64,000 nt of DNA from Burkholderiales bacterium (GTDB lineage: Bacteria > Pseudomonadota > Gammaproteobacteria > Burkholderiales > Burkholderiaceae_D). The stretch spans positions 185,311-249,310 of the forward strand of contig JACQDX010000017.1 in the NCBI GenBank assembly GCA_016200895.1. The letters run 5' to 3'. The notes under the pieces are model-generated. The model worked only from the letters and a program-made list of their open reading frames with translations, did not search any database and was not told the DNA's origin. Below are positions 10,831-19,081 of this stretch, in pieces. Positions within the stretch are counted from its first letter, which is position 1; each line of letters begins with the position of its first letter. Made by a program: the position numbers and the translations under genes.

Positions 10831-12737
10831 CTCAACCAATTTCCCCATTCTTTGGCGCTTACAACGCAAGGCACTACAATCCAGAAGAAGTTGCTTCTCA
10901 ATTCGTCCCGTCTGAACGTTTTTGGAAGTTGATTTCACTCAGGCACTCATTACTCGTTGGACCAAGAGGGAGCGGAAAAACTCACTTATTAAAAATGCTC
11001 CAGCCCAAAGCACTAGCTGCTTGGACGCATGAACAAGCCGATCGTGCTAGGAAAGATATTCAATATCACGGAGTATTCATTTCTGCCGATGTAAACTGGC
11101 GCACACAAATAAAGCAACGACAAACTCTTCTCCCTGATGAGTTATCAGCCAAATATGGTTTAGCAGTTTTCATTTCCCATCTGCGAGAGGCTATTATTTC
11201 ATGCATGTTACAACTTACACGAGACCGCCCAACAAACGACCATGCATCGTTTTTAAAATACGATATGACAGTCGAACAAGAAGCAGAGATAGTTTCTATG
11301 ATTTCTATGTCCTGGCGGTTGCGTCCACAAATCAATTCACTTCTTGCACTAAAACATCGTATCGTTGATCAAATTGGTGAACTTTCATTGTCTCGAAATT
11401 TATCTATCCCAGATTTAAAGCAGGTTTTGGATCAATTTCAGCCGGACGTTTTATCTACTGCACGTCAAGCAATTAATGCGTTTAACTCCGTTACGGGTAG
11501 CCATGATGCTAGATGGGCATTGTGTTTTGACGAATTGGAAATAGCGCCGCCTGAAATCCAAGAAGAACTGCTTGCTTTACTTCGATCTACCGATCAGCGA
11601 ATCATATTCAAACTCGCAATCAGTCCTTTTAATTTGAAAACAGAAGTTCTCAATCATATTACCAGTGCGTCGCCTGGTAACGACTATGATCCAATTCCAC
11701 TTTGGTTTGCGGACATCAGAGAAACAACTCAATTTTGTAGAGAATTATGGGATATTCAAACGAAAGGCACAAACGCGGAGCATTTGGGGCCAAATGCCAT
11801 TTTAGGCCACTCTAAATTTCATTTCGTTGAGCCTACCGCGGTTGGAAAAGCAAATCGATATCGCAAAAACAGCACCTGGTCACGTGTTTTTACTTCTTTA
11901 GCTAGAAAGGACATTTCTTTTGCAAAATATTTGCAAGACAAGGGTGTGCATCCTTCATTAGCGTCGATAGACACCCACCTAATGGATAAAGTAGTTCGAA
12001 AAGTGGCACCATTAGCTGGGTTTCGAGATGCCTACCTATCATCTGAGCAAAGTTCGAAAAGTGGATTGAAATTAAGAATAATTAAAACGCCTCCTGCCGA
12101 CGTCTTTTCGGGTTGGGAAGCAGCTTGTATTCTTACTGAAGGGAATCCAAGGTGGTTCAATGGGCTTGTAAGTAGGTTGATAATAAAATGGGAGTCCAAT
12201 GGGCGATCGTTGAGTAAATCAGTGCAAGCCCGTGAATTTTCCAATGCGTCGGAAAAATTTCTAGCTTGGATATCTGCCGTCCCAATTAACTCTGCGGAAT
12301 TGTCCGGTAGGCTTAGAGGCGGGCTTCGAGGTCTAACTTTGATGCTTGGCGATGTATTCCGGGAATCTGTTCTGGAAGGCCCATTCTCAGCAGATCCGGT
12401 ACTTGCTTTTACAGTCGACAAAAATATTTCGGAACCAGTCAGAGAATTACTTGTCGCGGCCTTAAACGTTGGTGCAATAGTTTCAATGGATGAAAAAGAA
12501 GTAGACTTAACTCTTTCGAATTTGACTGGTCACCGATTTCGTCTAGTTCACCTGCTAGCTCCAACGTATAAGTTACCGCTTCGGACAGGGAACGAAAGAG
12601 CACTCAACTCAATTCTGGGACGAGAGAATGGTTCTAAAATTAAGCCTTCTGCAAGAACCCCAAAAAATACGCTACAGGGGTTAAATTCAAAGCCTAAAAA
12701 TTCAAATCAAGAGGACCTGTTTCATGGAAAATACTGA
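10827..12737 (+). CDS. ORC/CDC6-like P-loop ATPase
   Basis: This 636-residue protein has a clear Walker A, SLLVGPRGSGKTHLLKML (GPRGSGKT at about residues 45-52), and a likely Walker B with acidic pair in RWALCFDELEI (about 229-238). The lead-in FFGAYNARHYNPEEVASQFVPSERFWKLI is the kind found in bacterial ORC/CDC6-type AAA ATPases of accessory regions. The C-terminal 300 residues are of unknown fold. Its start overlaps the phosphoesterase stop by 4 bases, and its stop overlaps the next gene by 14 bases, so the three proteins are translationally coupled. It is probably the nucleotide-dependent sensor or motor of the cassette (inference). There is no transmembrane segment. Confidence 0.82.
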   Translation: MTQPISPFFGAYNARHYNPEEVASQFVPSERFWKLISLRHSLLVGPRGSGKTHLLKMLQPKALAAWTHEQADRARKDIQYHGVFISADVNWRTQIKQRQTLLPDELSAKYGLAVFISHLREAIISCMLQLTRDRPTNDHASFLKYDMTVEQEAEIVSMISMSWRLRPQINSLLALKHRIVDQIGELSLSRNLSIPDLKQVLDQFQPDVLSTARQAINAFNSVTGSHDARWALCFDELEIAPPEIQEELLALLRSTDQRIIFKLAISPFNLKTEVLNHITSASPGNDYDPIPLWFADIRETTQFCRELWDIQTKGTNAEHLGPNAILGHSKFHFVEPTAVGKANRYRKNSTWSRVFTSLARKDISFAKYLQDKGVHPSLASIDTHLMDKVVRKVAPLAGFRDAYLSSEQSSKSGLKLRIIKTPPADVFSGWEAACILTEGNPRWFNGLVSRLIIKWESNGRSLSKSVQAREFSNASEKFLAWISAVPINSAELSGRLRGGLRGLTLMLGDVFRESVLEGPFSADPVLAFTVDKNISEPVRELLVAALNVGAIVSMDEKEVDLTLSNLTGHRFRLVHLLAPTYKLPLRTGNERALNSILGRENGSKIKPSARTPKNTLQGLNSKPKNSNQEDLFHGKY

Positions 12738-13698
12738 ATTTGAACTGGAATGTACTGACTCACAAACTATATTCGATTCAAATTATGATTTGGTGATTTT
12801 CGCGATCGGCTATGAGCGCAGGGCCTCTGAGTTACTAAATAGACGAACTGGCACGGCTAAACTTTCTATTGCCTTTGGATTTGACTATGGACTAGAAATT
12901 TCATTTATTGAAAATGAACAGGCGTTTAAAGAAAAAAATGTTCAACTCAAATTAAATTTAAATGATTCGCAATTTCAAATTGAACTTCGTACTCAACTTA
13001 AACTATTATCAGATAACTGGGAAAAGGCTACCCCGATTACCATGTTAGTTGACATATCATGTTTCAATCGAACTCGTCTTGCTTCCATAGTCGCCGAAAT
13101 TTCGGATCTAGCTGAACGCCACACAGTAATTGTTGATTTTTTTTATGCAATTGCTCGTTTCAAAAAACCTTCCAATGAATTCATTTCAAACTCAATTGTT
13201 GACGCAATTCATCCGTTCTTCTCAGGGTGGTCACGTGTTCCAGCAAATGCTACTTCTGCCATAATAGGAATGGGCTATGAACAAGGGCAAGCATTAGGAG
13301 CAATTGAATATATTCAAGCAAATCCCGTTTGGGCTTTTTCACCTATTTCTGCTGAATCTCAATATGCCCCGGCGGTTCAGAAAGCTAACCTTCTTCTTTT
13401 AGAAGAGTTACCGATAGAAAAAATCATATCTTATTCAGTTGAGAAGCCTCTAGAAACCTTCCGAAATATTGAAGGATTGGCAAGAGGCTTACTACAAGAC
13501 TATAACGTGGTAATAGTACCGTTTGGGCCAAAAATGTTTGTTTTGATTTCATTATTGGTTGCGTGGAGAAATCGCTCAGTAGCTGTTTGGCGGGTCAGTC
13601 CGGGAACTGAAATTCAACCAGTGCAGCGAGAATCTAGTGGCCATTTCTCGGCAATTAGAATTCAAGCTAAAACTAAAACAAATCAATTTGCTGAATAG
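12724..13698 (+). CDS. Uncharacterised protein, last gene of the AT-rich cassette
   Basis: I do not recognise this 324-residue protein. Notable segments are the N-terminal LVIFAIGYERRASELL (about residues 20-35), an FGFDYGLE segment (about 58), a LVDISCFNRTRLASIVAEI segment (about 114-132) and a C-terminal VVIVPFGPKMFVLISLL (about 261-277). Alternating hydrophobic strands and helices suggest an alpha/beta sandwich fold. The conserved-looking GYExR and DxSxFNRxR motifs may form an active or ligand site (inference). No signal peptide or membrane helix is convincing. The ATG has an AGAGGA ribosome-binding site inside the end of the ATPase gene, and the genes overlap by 14 bases. AT-rich codon use matches the cassette. 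Confidence 0.75.
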   Translation: MENTEFELECTDSQTIFDSNYDLVIFAIGYERRASELLNRRTGTAKLSIAFGFDYGLEISFIENEQAFKEKNVQLKLNLNDSQFQIELRTQLKLLSDNWEKATPITMLVDISCFNRTRLASIVAEISDLAERHTVIVDFFYAIARFKKPSNEFISNSIVDAIHPFFSGWSRVPANATSAIIGMGYEQGQALGAIEYIQANPVWAFSPISAESQYAPAVQKANLLLLEELPIEKIISYSVEKPLETFRNIEGLARGLLQDYNVVIVPFGPKMFVLISLLVAWRNRSVAVWRVSPGTEIQPVQRESSGHFSAIRIQAKTKTNQFAE

Positions 13699-13833
13699 TA
13701 TTTTCTATGCCGTCCGATTGTCGAGGCCCACAGCCTGTGACTTTTTTAATACGAGCATGACAATAGAAATACTTTTCAGATCAAGTTCCCCTGAGTGATT
13801 AGGATGCCTATGTCGAATTCCATTTTTGGACAC

Positions 13834-14811
13834 TCATGGCTGCTGCCGCGCAAAGAAATCCCAAATCATTTCCACCCCATTCGGTGCCATCGGCGATGGC
13901 CCCAGCAAGCGGGCGCGGCGGTAGTAGGGTTGCGGCAAACCATGTCCGCCGCCGTGGATGGCGACGAGTTCGACTTCGGTTCTAGCGTCGTGTTTCCAGC
14001 TTATGCGTTCTACATCGACACCTGATATTGCGGTCGTCTGCGCCGTGGGTGTGGCAGTGATCTTGTTCAGGTCTGCGAAATATTGCGCTGATGCGCGTGC
14101 ATTGAGTACGTCGCCGCATTTGTAGAACAGACCTAGCAGGTTCACTTCGCCACCGTAATATGGCACTAGCGGATCTTTGGTGCCGTTCATGATCATGACT
14201 GAGGTTTCGCCTGTGCCAGCGGGTTTGCAGCGGAAGTTTTGGGGCACGTGTACGCTGGCGGATACTGCTGCCACTGCGCGGAAGCGGCTTGGGGATTCTA
14301 GTGCCAGGCGTAGTGACATGAAGCCGCCTGCGGATACGCCGGTGGCGAATACGCGGGTCTTGTCTGTGCCGAGCTCGTTGATGAGTTTGTCGGTCAGGGC
14401 GTTGAGGAAACCGACGTCGTCGATGTCGCGGCCATTGACCTGGTAGTCGCCGACTTTGCCGCAGTCGTTCCAGTCAAAACTGTAGGAGTCGGGATAGGCG
14501 ATGGCAAAGCCATGCTGGTCGGCGAGGCGCTCGAAGCCGTAGCCGGTTTCTACGCGTATGTCTTCTGCGCTTTGGCCTGAGCCGTGCATGACTAGCACCA
14601 GGGGTGCACCCTTGGGCAAGTCACGCGGGACATAGCTGACATAAGTGCGCTTGATGCCGCCTGCTTCTATGCTGCCTTTTTGCAGAGCGCCAGACAAGGC
14701 GGGGCGGACGGGTGCCGGGGAATAAATGAAGTAAGCGAACAGTGCACCGCACAGCGCGATGAGGGCAAGCAGGCCCAACAGGCTCCAGGCAAACCAGCGT
14801 AGTACTCGTTT
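13834..14811 (-). CDS. PHB-depolymerase/feruloyl-esterase-like alpha/beta hydrolase (membrane-anchored or exported)
   Basis: This 325-326-residue protein belongs to the LpqC/poly(3-hydroxybutyrate) depolymerase group of serine esterases. It has an N-terminal membrane segment (WSLLGLLALIALCGALFAYFIY), the oxyanion-region VLVMHGSGQ, the nucleophile elbow GVSAGG (Ser at about residue 164), an acid-bearing NGTKDPLVPYYGG and a C-terminal catalytic His in IHGGGHGLP. It probably acts in the periplasm on an ester substrate that cannot be named from sequence. The ATG at 14814 overlaps the stop of a small upstream ORF (ATGA), so translation is probably coupled. It lies at the right edge of the AT-rich cassette but has backbone-like GC content. 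Confidence 0.85.
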   Translation of the reverse strand, partial: KRVLRWFAWSLLGLLALIALCGALFAYFIYSPAPVRPALSGALQKGSIEAGGIKRTYVSYVPRDLPKGAPLVLVMHGSGQSAEDIRVETGYGFERLADQHGFAIAYPDSYSFDWNDCGKVGDYQVNGRDIDDVGFLNALTDKLINELGTDKTRVFATGVSAGGFMSLRLALESPSRFRAVAAVSASVHVPQNFRCKPAGTGETSVMIMNGTKDPLVPYYGGEVNLLGLFYKCGDVLNARASAQYFADLNKITATPTAQTTAISGVDVERISWKHDARTEVELVAIHGGGHGLPQPYYRRARLLGPSPMAPNGVEMIWDFFARQQP

Positions 14812-14915
14812 CATCTTGCTCCTTCAGTGGCTGGACGTGTGACTGCAAGTCCAGCTACGATAAACAGGTAAAGCGCTTTGAGCGCATACAGGCGAAACAG
14901 TGACACGTGGTTCAT
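14811..14915 (-). CDS. Small hydrophobic protein, 34 residues, coupled to the esterase gene
   Basis: An ATG at 14915 is preceded by a good ribosome-binding site (AAGGAG, 9 bases upstream on the minus strand). It encodes MNHVSLFRLYALKALYLFIV followed by AGLAVTRPATEGAR, one amphipathic/hydrophobic helix. Its TGA overlaps the ATG of the esterase gene. It may be a real small membrane protein or a leader peptide that couples translation. Homologues, if any, may be longer; I cannot name a family. Confidence 0.5.
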   Translation of the reverse strand: MNHVSLFRLYALKALYLFIVAGLAVTRPATEGAR

Positions 14916-15008
14916 TTGCTTAACTCCTTGTGGCCGCAGGGCGGCGCAGATAAAACTACATGAAAGGCTGCGCGCTGATTTGATGCCGCTGACTATGTGA
15001 TTATTCTG

Positions 15009-15266
15009 TTACTCGACTTCGCGCAGTATCTTTTCTACCGTCACGAGCCTGCCCTGTATCTCTGCCAGGGCTGCGGTCGTCGTGGCCAATGCTGCCGCGG
15101 TCTCTGCCTGGCTTGCGGCTGCCTGGGTTGCAAGGGCGCGGTAGGCTTCGTCCTGCCCCAGGCGCACCCGTGCCTGCAAGACCTCGGATACGTATTTCAT
15201 GAAAAAGATGATGACTGCGGCAGCGGCAGGGAAGAAGAACGCGGCGAAAAAAGCATTTTGAGACAT
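15009..15266 (-). CDS. Small membrane-anchored coiled-coil protein, function unknown
   Basis: The 85-residue product has one N-terminal membrane helix (FFAAFFFPAAAAVIIFFMKYV) and an Ala-rich heptad-like region to its end (ALATQAAASQAETAAALATTTAALAEIQGRLVTVEKIL), which predicts a coiled coil. An AGAGGT ribosome-binding site precedes the ATG. It starts 8 bases after the stop of the ArsR-type regulator gene and is probably co-transcribed with it. I do not recognise a family. Confidence 0.7.
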   Translation of the reverse strand: MSQNAFFAAFFFPAAAAVIIFFMKYVSEVLQARVRLGQDEAYRALATQAAASQAETAAALATTTAALAEIQGRLVTVEKILREVE

Positions 15267-15274
15267 GGTGACCT

Positions 15275-15610
15275 CTATGATTCTGGATTGTTGTTCAGGG
15301 AAGCCACCGCGGCAGCGATATCGCGTGGCGAGAGCGTAAGAGCGAAACTGCTTACTTCAAAATAATTAAGGGCTTTGCCATCATGGGACAGTTCTAGCTG
15401 GCTGGTGACCAGGCCAGCAGACTCCAGCTTTTGAAGGTGCAGATGCAGCAAAGGGCGGCTGATGCCGACCTCGCGGGCAAGCTGGCTGATGTAGTTGCGC
15501 CCCTGCGTCTCAAGCATGGCGATGATGCGCAAGCGGTGCGGGTTGGCCAGCGCCGCCAGCACTTCCAGCAACTGATCGCCTGTTATCGCATTATTTTTAA
15601 TTTCTTTCAT
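15275..15610 (-). CDS. ArsR-type winged-helix transcriptional regulator
   Basis: The protein has the compact ArsR/SmtB-type winged helix: LLEVLAALANPHRLRIIAMLETQ, then the recognition region YISQLAREVGISRPLLHLHLQKLESAGLV, then the wing. There is no CxC-type metal site, so a non-metal signal is likely. The start is uncertain: ATG at 15610 (MKEIKNNAITG) gives about 111 residues, while the frame is open to 15688 with other ATGs at 15637 and 15688. It leads a short minus-strand operon with the 85-residue membrane protein. Confidence 0.82.
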   Translation of the reverse strand: MKEIKNNAITGDQLLEVLAALANPHRLRIIAMLETQGRNYISQLAREVGISRPLLHLHLQKLESAGLVTSQLELSHDGKALNYFEVSSFALTLSPRDIAAAVASLNNNPES

Positions 15611-15688
15611 GTGTAAACAATATCTTACATGTGCCATGTATGTATACAAATATTTTGTATTATTTTTTGACTGGAGATCATCCGCCAA

Positions 15689-16073
15689 GCGGGCAGCCGG
15701 GATTAGCGGGTTTCGCGCAACAGAGGAATGCGCTTATGATTGCTTACGATTGACTGGAGAAATTCTGAGTGGGATGTTGCGCTTGAACTGCTGGCATGGG
15801 CGTCGGCGTTCATGTTGACAGGCCTTTTTTTGCAGCGGTTTGAGTAGAGTTTTTGCGGACGGTGCGGAGAAGTTAGTTGCAAGCTAGCTGGGTTCGATTT
15901 TGCAGAATGCCCGTCCTGGCAATTTCGCCCTGGCTCCAGATATCTATCAATCTCGTCGGCGCTGCTTCAAGAAAACGCGCAGCCGAAGCAAAGTTTGACT
16001 GATTATTTTCAATTGGTTTTTATTTCAAAATCCCTTTTCTGAAGTAATGTTGACCAAGGAATGACTTCAGTCG
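15689..16073. other. Intergenic region without recognisable features
   Basis: This 385-base gap lies between the ArsR-type regulator (which reads away from it) and the 3' end of nnrS. It must contain the regulator promoter near its left end. I see no gene, hairpin terminator or repeat that I can support. Confidence 0.5.
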
Positions 16074-17261
16074 CTAACCAGCTTGTCCATCGGCGCGTGC
16101 TTTGAGGTACATGGGCAGCATCATGGCGATCCAGCATGCCAGCAAGGCCAGCCAGGCTGTTGCGGAAGCGGTGATGAGGATATCCAGCGACAAGAGGCTG
16201 GCCAGGATGCGCAGCAAGGCTGCAAGATGTAATCCCAGGTAAATGCACCATAAGAAATTTGATACCTGCAAGGGCCGCCCGCTGTGGCCATAAGAGACTC
16301 TGCTGACAAAGCCAACCAGCATGGTCCCCATAAAGCCCAAAGCCAGGGCATGTACTGATGCTGATCCTACTGTCATGCCAAATGCGCCCGCAGCCTGTAG
16401 CGCGAATACGATGGCAAGCCAGGCAAACGAGAAATGCAACATTGCCAGCATGCGATTTGCCAGGCTACGTAACAAGCCCCAGCGCCAGGAGGTATACAAG
16501 AAACTCAGGCTCATGGCGGTTGCCGTGATTGCTTCCAGCATGCGCCATTGCATACTGCCGCTTATTACCAGTAGTGCACAGCCGCTTAACCATGCGGCCA
16601 GTAACCAGTAGGGGCGCCATATGACATAGGGCTTGATGACGTTACCGCTAAAAAATGGCAGCATGCGGTGACAGACCGTCAAAAACACTGGAAGTAAAAA
16701 ACCGAAGAAGGCGAATTGTCGTGCGATTATCCATGCGCCATTTGTACCGCTACTCCACATCAGGGTCGCAGCCAGGGCACATGCACCACCACACATGGCA
16801 AGGAAGATAGCTGTCGCATGTTTTTTATCCGGCACTGTGCTGCGTCGTATCAAGCTGCCCCAGCGCCAGGTTACCGCCAGCCAAGCGCATAACATCAGGG
16901 CAAAACCTGAGCTGCGCAACGCGGGCAGGCCCAGGCTGGCAGCCAGCATGGCCAGTAGCAGGCCGCAAAAATAGGTGGCACCATGCAGCAGGAAATAATC
17001 ATCCTCTGCGCTGACTGACAACCATTTTGGACCCGCTGTAAAAGTAAAACCCAAAATGAACAAGGGGAAGACACCAAGTGGCATCAACAAGGCGTGCAAA
17101 GGCACGGCCATGGTTTGCGGATGCTGCAGTTGCAACCACCACCATAAAAACAGGATGAGGACGGACACCGCGCCGAGAAAGAAATACAGTCTGTGAGGGG
17201 CAGTTGCAAGACGTTTCATGATCATCGATCCGGTAGGTAAGCGGGATTTAAAAGCACCCAC
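16074..17261 (-). CDS. nnrS: NnrS-family heme- and copper-containing membrane protein
   Basis: NnrS proteins are polytopic inner-membrane proteins linked to nitric oxide stress during denitrification. The 395-residue product is almost entirely hydrophobic with about 11-12 membrane segments. It contains the family-like regions PLHALLMPLGVFPLFILGFTFTAGPKWL and SVHALALGFMGTMLVGFVSRVSYGHSGRPL with conserved His residues. The start may be internal (MKRLATAPHRLYF at 17219), since the first 14 residues are not membrane-like. It is the last gene of the minus-strand nitrate-respiration block, 18 bases after the DGC-domain gene. Confidence 0.88.
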   Translation of the reverse strand: MGAFKSRLPTGSMIMKRLATAPHRLYFFLGAVSVLILFLWWWLQLQHPQTMAVPLHALLMPLGVFPLFILGFTFTAGPKWLSVSAEDDYFLLHGATYFCGLLLAMLAASLGLPALRSSGFALMLCAWLAVTWRWGSLIRRSTVPDKKHATAIFLAMCGGACALAATLMWSSGTNGAWIIARQFAFFGFLLPVFLTVCHRMLPFFSGNVIKPYVIWRPYWLLAAWLSGCALLVISGSMQWRMLEAITATAMSLSFLYTSWRWGLLRSLANRMLAMLHFSFAWLAIVFALQAAGAFGMTVGSASVHALALGFMGTMLVGFVSRVSYGHSGRPLQVSNFLWCIYLGLHLAALLRILASLLSLDILITASATAWLALLACWIAMMLPMYLKARADGQAG

Positions 17262-17279
17262 AAAAATTAAGGACTGCCA

Positions 17280-17666
17280 TCAGTCTTGTGGCTCTACGGC
17301 ACATAATGGCTGTAATGCATATTCAACCAACTGCCAGATTTTCTGCGTCTCATCGTCCGTGGCATCTGCATGAAAACGCTTGCTTGCACCTTGTTGATTG
17401 AGCACCAGATGAACATCAGGGACGACACCAGCTTGTTGCAGGCAGGCTTTGACACAAGCCAGGGCACAGCCATCCAGTGCGAGTATGGGCCTGCCAGATT
17501 GTGCCAGCCGGACCAGACTAGCCACGCCACCACCAACGCCACTGATACAAGACATTTGCGCCTTCTGTTCGCGGTCCAGCCGTACCGCACAGTCATTGGC
17601 CAGTTGCGCAACACTGGAACATCCTGAGCAGGCATACACTAGTGGCAGTTGATCGGTTTTCATCAC
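17280..17666 (-). CDS. DGC-domain putative zinc-binding protein
   Basis: This 128-residue protein has the Cys-rich pattern of DGC-domain proteins: YACSGCSSVAQLAND near the start, MSCISGVGGGVASLV in the middle, and the eponymous LDGCALACVKACL. The Cys residues suggest metal (zinc) binding. Its function is unknown; such genes often sit with anaerobic or NO-responsive genes. Its start overlaps the ubiT stop by 4 bases, so it belongs to the same operon. Confidence 0.85.
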   Translation of the reverse strand: MMKTDQLPLVYACSGCSSVAQLANDCAVRLDREQKAQMSCISGVGGGVASLVRLAQSGRPILALDGCALACVKACLQQAGVVPDVHLVLNQQGASKRFHADATDDETQKIWQLVEYALQPLCAVEPQD

Positions 17667-18115
17667 ATGGCCTCACCTGCGTGCATGAAGCGCCGGGCAA
17701 ACTGGCCTAGCCAGGCGGGACGTTCGCTGGCATCTATCCAGTATTTGACGGCAATGCCAAGTTCTGTGTCACCTTCCATCTTTAAACGGCGACGGAAGAA
17801 CAAGGTGTCTGCATCTTCCTGACCAGTCGCCAGTTTTAAAAAATCCATGGCGCAGGCTGAGAGGCTGACATCTGGCTGGGGCAGGGATGAAAGCGGCTTG
17901 AATTTGCCCTGGTCGCAATAAAAACAAAGTGACAGGCCCAGGTCTTCTACCTTGATGCGAAAACTTTTGCCATACAGGCTCTCAGGCGCTATCAGCAGGG
18001 CACGCCGCCTGGCCAGTTCAAGTATCAGCATCAGAGGCGCATTGGCTAACTGCACTGGCAAATAGCTGCCCAGAGTTTGTATGCTTTTGGGGAAACGAAA
18101 ATTACTCAAATCCAT
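17663..18115 (-). CDS. ubiT: UbiT, SCP2-domain protein of O2-independent ubiquinone synthesis
   Basis: UbiT is a lipid-binding SCP2-like accessory factor of the anaerobic ubiquinone pathway. The 150-residue protein has the SCP2 features: the ALLIAPESLYGKSFRIKVEDLGLSLCFY strands, the GKFKPLSSLPQPDVSLSACAMDFLKLATGQEDADTLFFRRRLKMEGDTELG region and a C-terminal helix. The context confirms it, as ubiV and ubiU lie directly upstream. It lies 15 bases after ubiV and overlaps the DGC gene. Confidence 0.88.
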   Translation of the reverse strand: MDLSNFRFPKSIQTLGSYLPVQLANAPLMLILELARRRALLIAPESLYGKSFRIKVEDLGLSLCFYCDQGKFKPLSSLPQPDVSLSACAMDFLKLATGQEDADTLFFRRRLKMEGDTELGIAVKYWIDASERPAWLGQFARRFMHAGEAM

Positions 18116-18130
18116 TTTATATCATCCTTG

Positions 18131-19081
18131 TTAGCTGATCTGTTCGCCAGCCAACCATTGCATGCCGGGCTTATTCGTCCAGTAGCCATTACTGCGCTGT
18201 GCATGTGATGGCAACAAGGTTTCACCGACACTGGCGCCCGCACTCATAGTCCTGGCACTGTCAAATGCGGCTATCACTTCTGCCATGCCTTGTGCCTGGG
18301 GTTGCAGGCGCAAAATATCTACCTGCATGGCGGACAGTTCTGGCAGTTGTGCACCCAGGTCCAGGCAACTGGCACTCTGGGTCTGTATGCCGTTGATGGT
18401 CAAAAAATCCTTGCCATCGCGGGTGGCCAAAGGCAAGCCGTCGGGATATTGTTCACAGCGAAATTCACAACTGTCCTTGCGCAAGCGGTGATGCCGCGCA
18501 GTGAAGCAGCGTGAAGAAAACGCTAATGCAAGACGCCCCCACACCTGCACTTCAGTCTGCATCTGCAGCGCCCGCTCTGTACGCTGAAGTTGCAAGCTCG
18601 CCAGGTCATCACGTCCCATCTCTATCGGTGGCAAAAAACGGCTGGCACCCAGGCTGGCCAGCCATGCCAGCGTGTCTGCATGGTAGATGTTCAAATGCGG
18701 GCCAGCGACAAAGGCCTTGCCCTGCATAGCGCGCACGGCGCTAAAATCATTGGCCTCAACCAAAAAATCCTCGGCACAGGCGCGCTCTATCATCCTGTGC
18801 ATATTACGCCTGTCGGCCTCGCTGTCTATCAGGGTCAGGCTGGACAGCACCACTTGCTTGCCAGCCGCACGTAATTCTTTTCCCAGTGACAGCCAGTCGT
18901 CCAGTTTCATCAAATGGCGGCGTGAGCAAATGACTTCACCCAGATAGACGATATCGACTGGCCATTGCATGGCATCGACATAGAAACTTAAGGTATCTTG
19001 CTTTGACCAGTAATAAGCCAAAGGTGCGAGAGAAAGCAAAGGTCTTGTTGACGGTGAACTGGCAGACATATTCATTTCCAT
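18131..19081 (-). CDS. ubiV: UbiV, O2-independent ubiquinone hydroxylation protein (U32 family)
   Basis: UbiU and UbiV form a heterodimer of [4Fe-4S] proteins that hydroxylates ubiquinone precursors without oxygen, with prephenate as the proposed oxygen donor. The 316-residue protein has the U32-peptidase-like TIM-barrel pattern (VDIVYLGEVICSRRHLM) and the Cys cluster SSRCFTARHHRLRKDSCEFRC that binds the iron-sulfur centre together with the earlier Cys of ICSRRH. It overlaps ubiU by 10 bases. The function supports nitrate respiration, which needs quinone when O2 is absent. Confidence 0.9.
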   Translation of the reverse strand: MEMNMSASSPSTRPLLSLAPLAYYWSKQDTLSFYVDAMQWPVDIVYLGEVICSRRHLMKLDDWLSLGKELRAAGKQVVLSSLTLIDSEADRRNMHRMIERACAEDFLVEANDFSAVRAMQGKAFVAGPHLNIYHADTLAWLASLGASRFLPPIEMGRDDLASLQLQRTERALQMQTEVQVWGRLALAFSSRCFTARHHRLRKDSCEFRCEQYPDGLPLATRDGKDFLTINGIQTQSASCLDLGAQLPELSAMQVDILRLQPQAQGMAEVIAAFDSARTMSAGASVGETLLPSHAQRSNGYWTNKPGMQWLAGEQIS

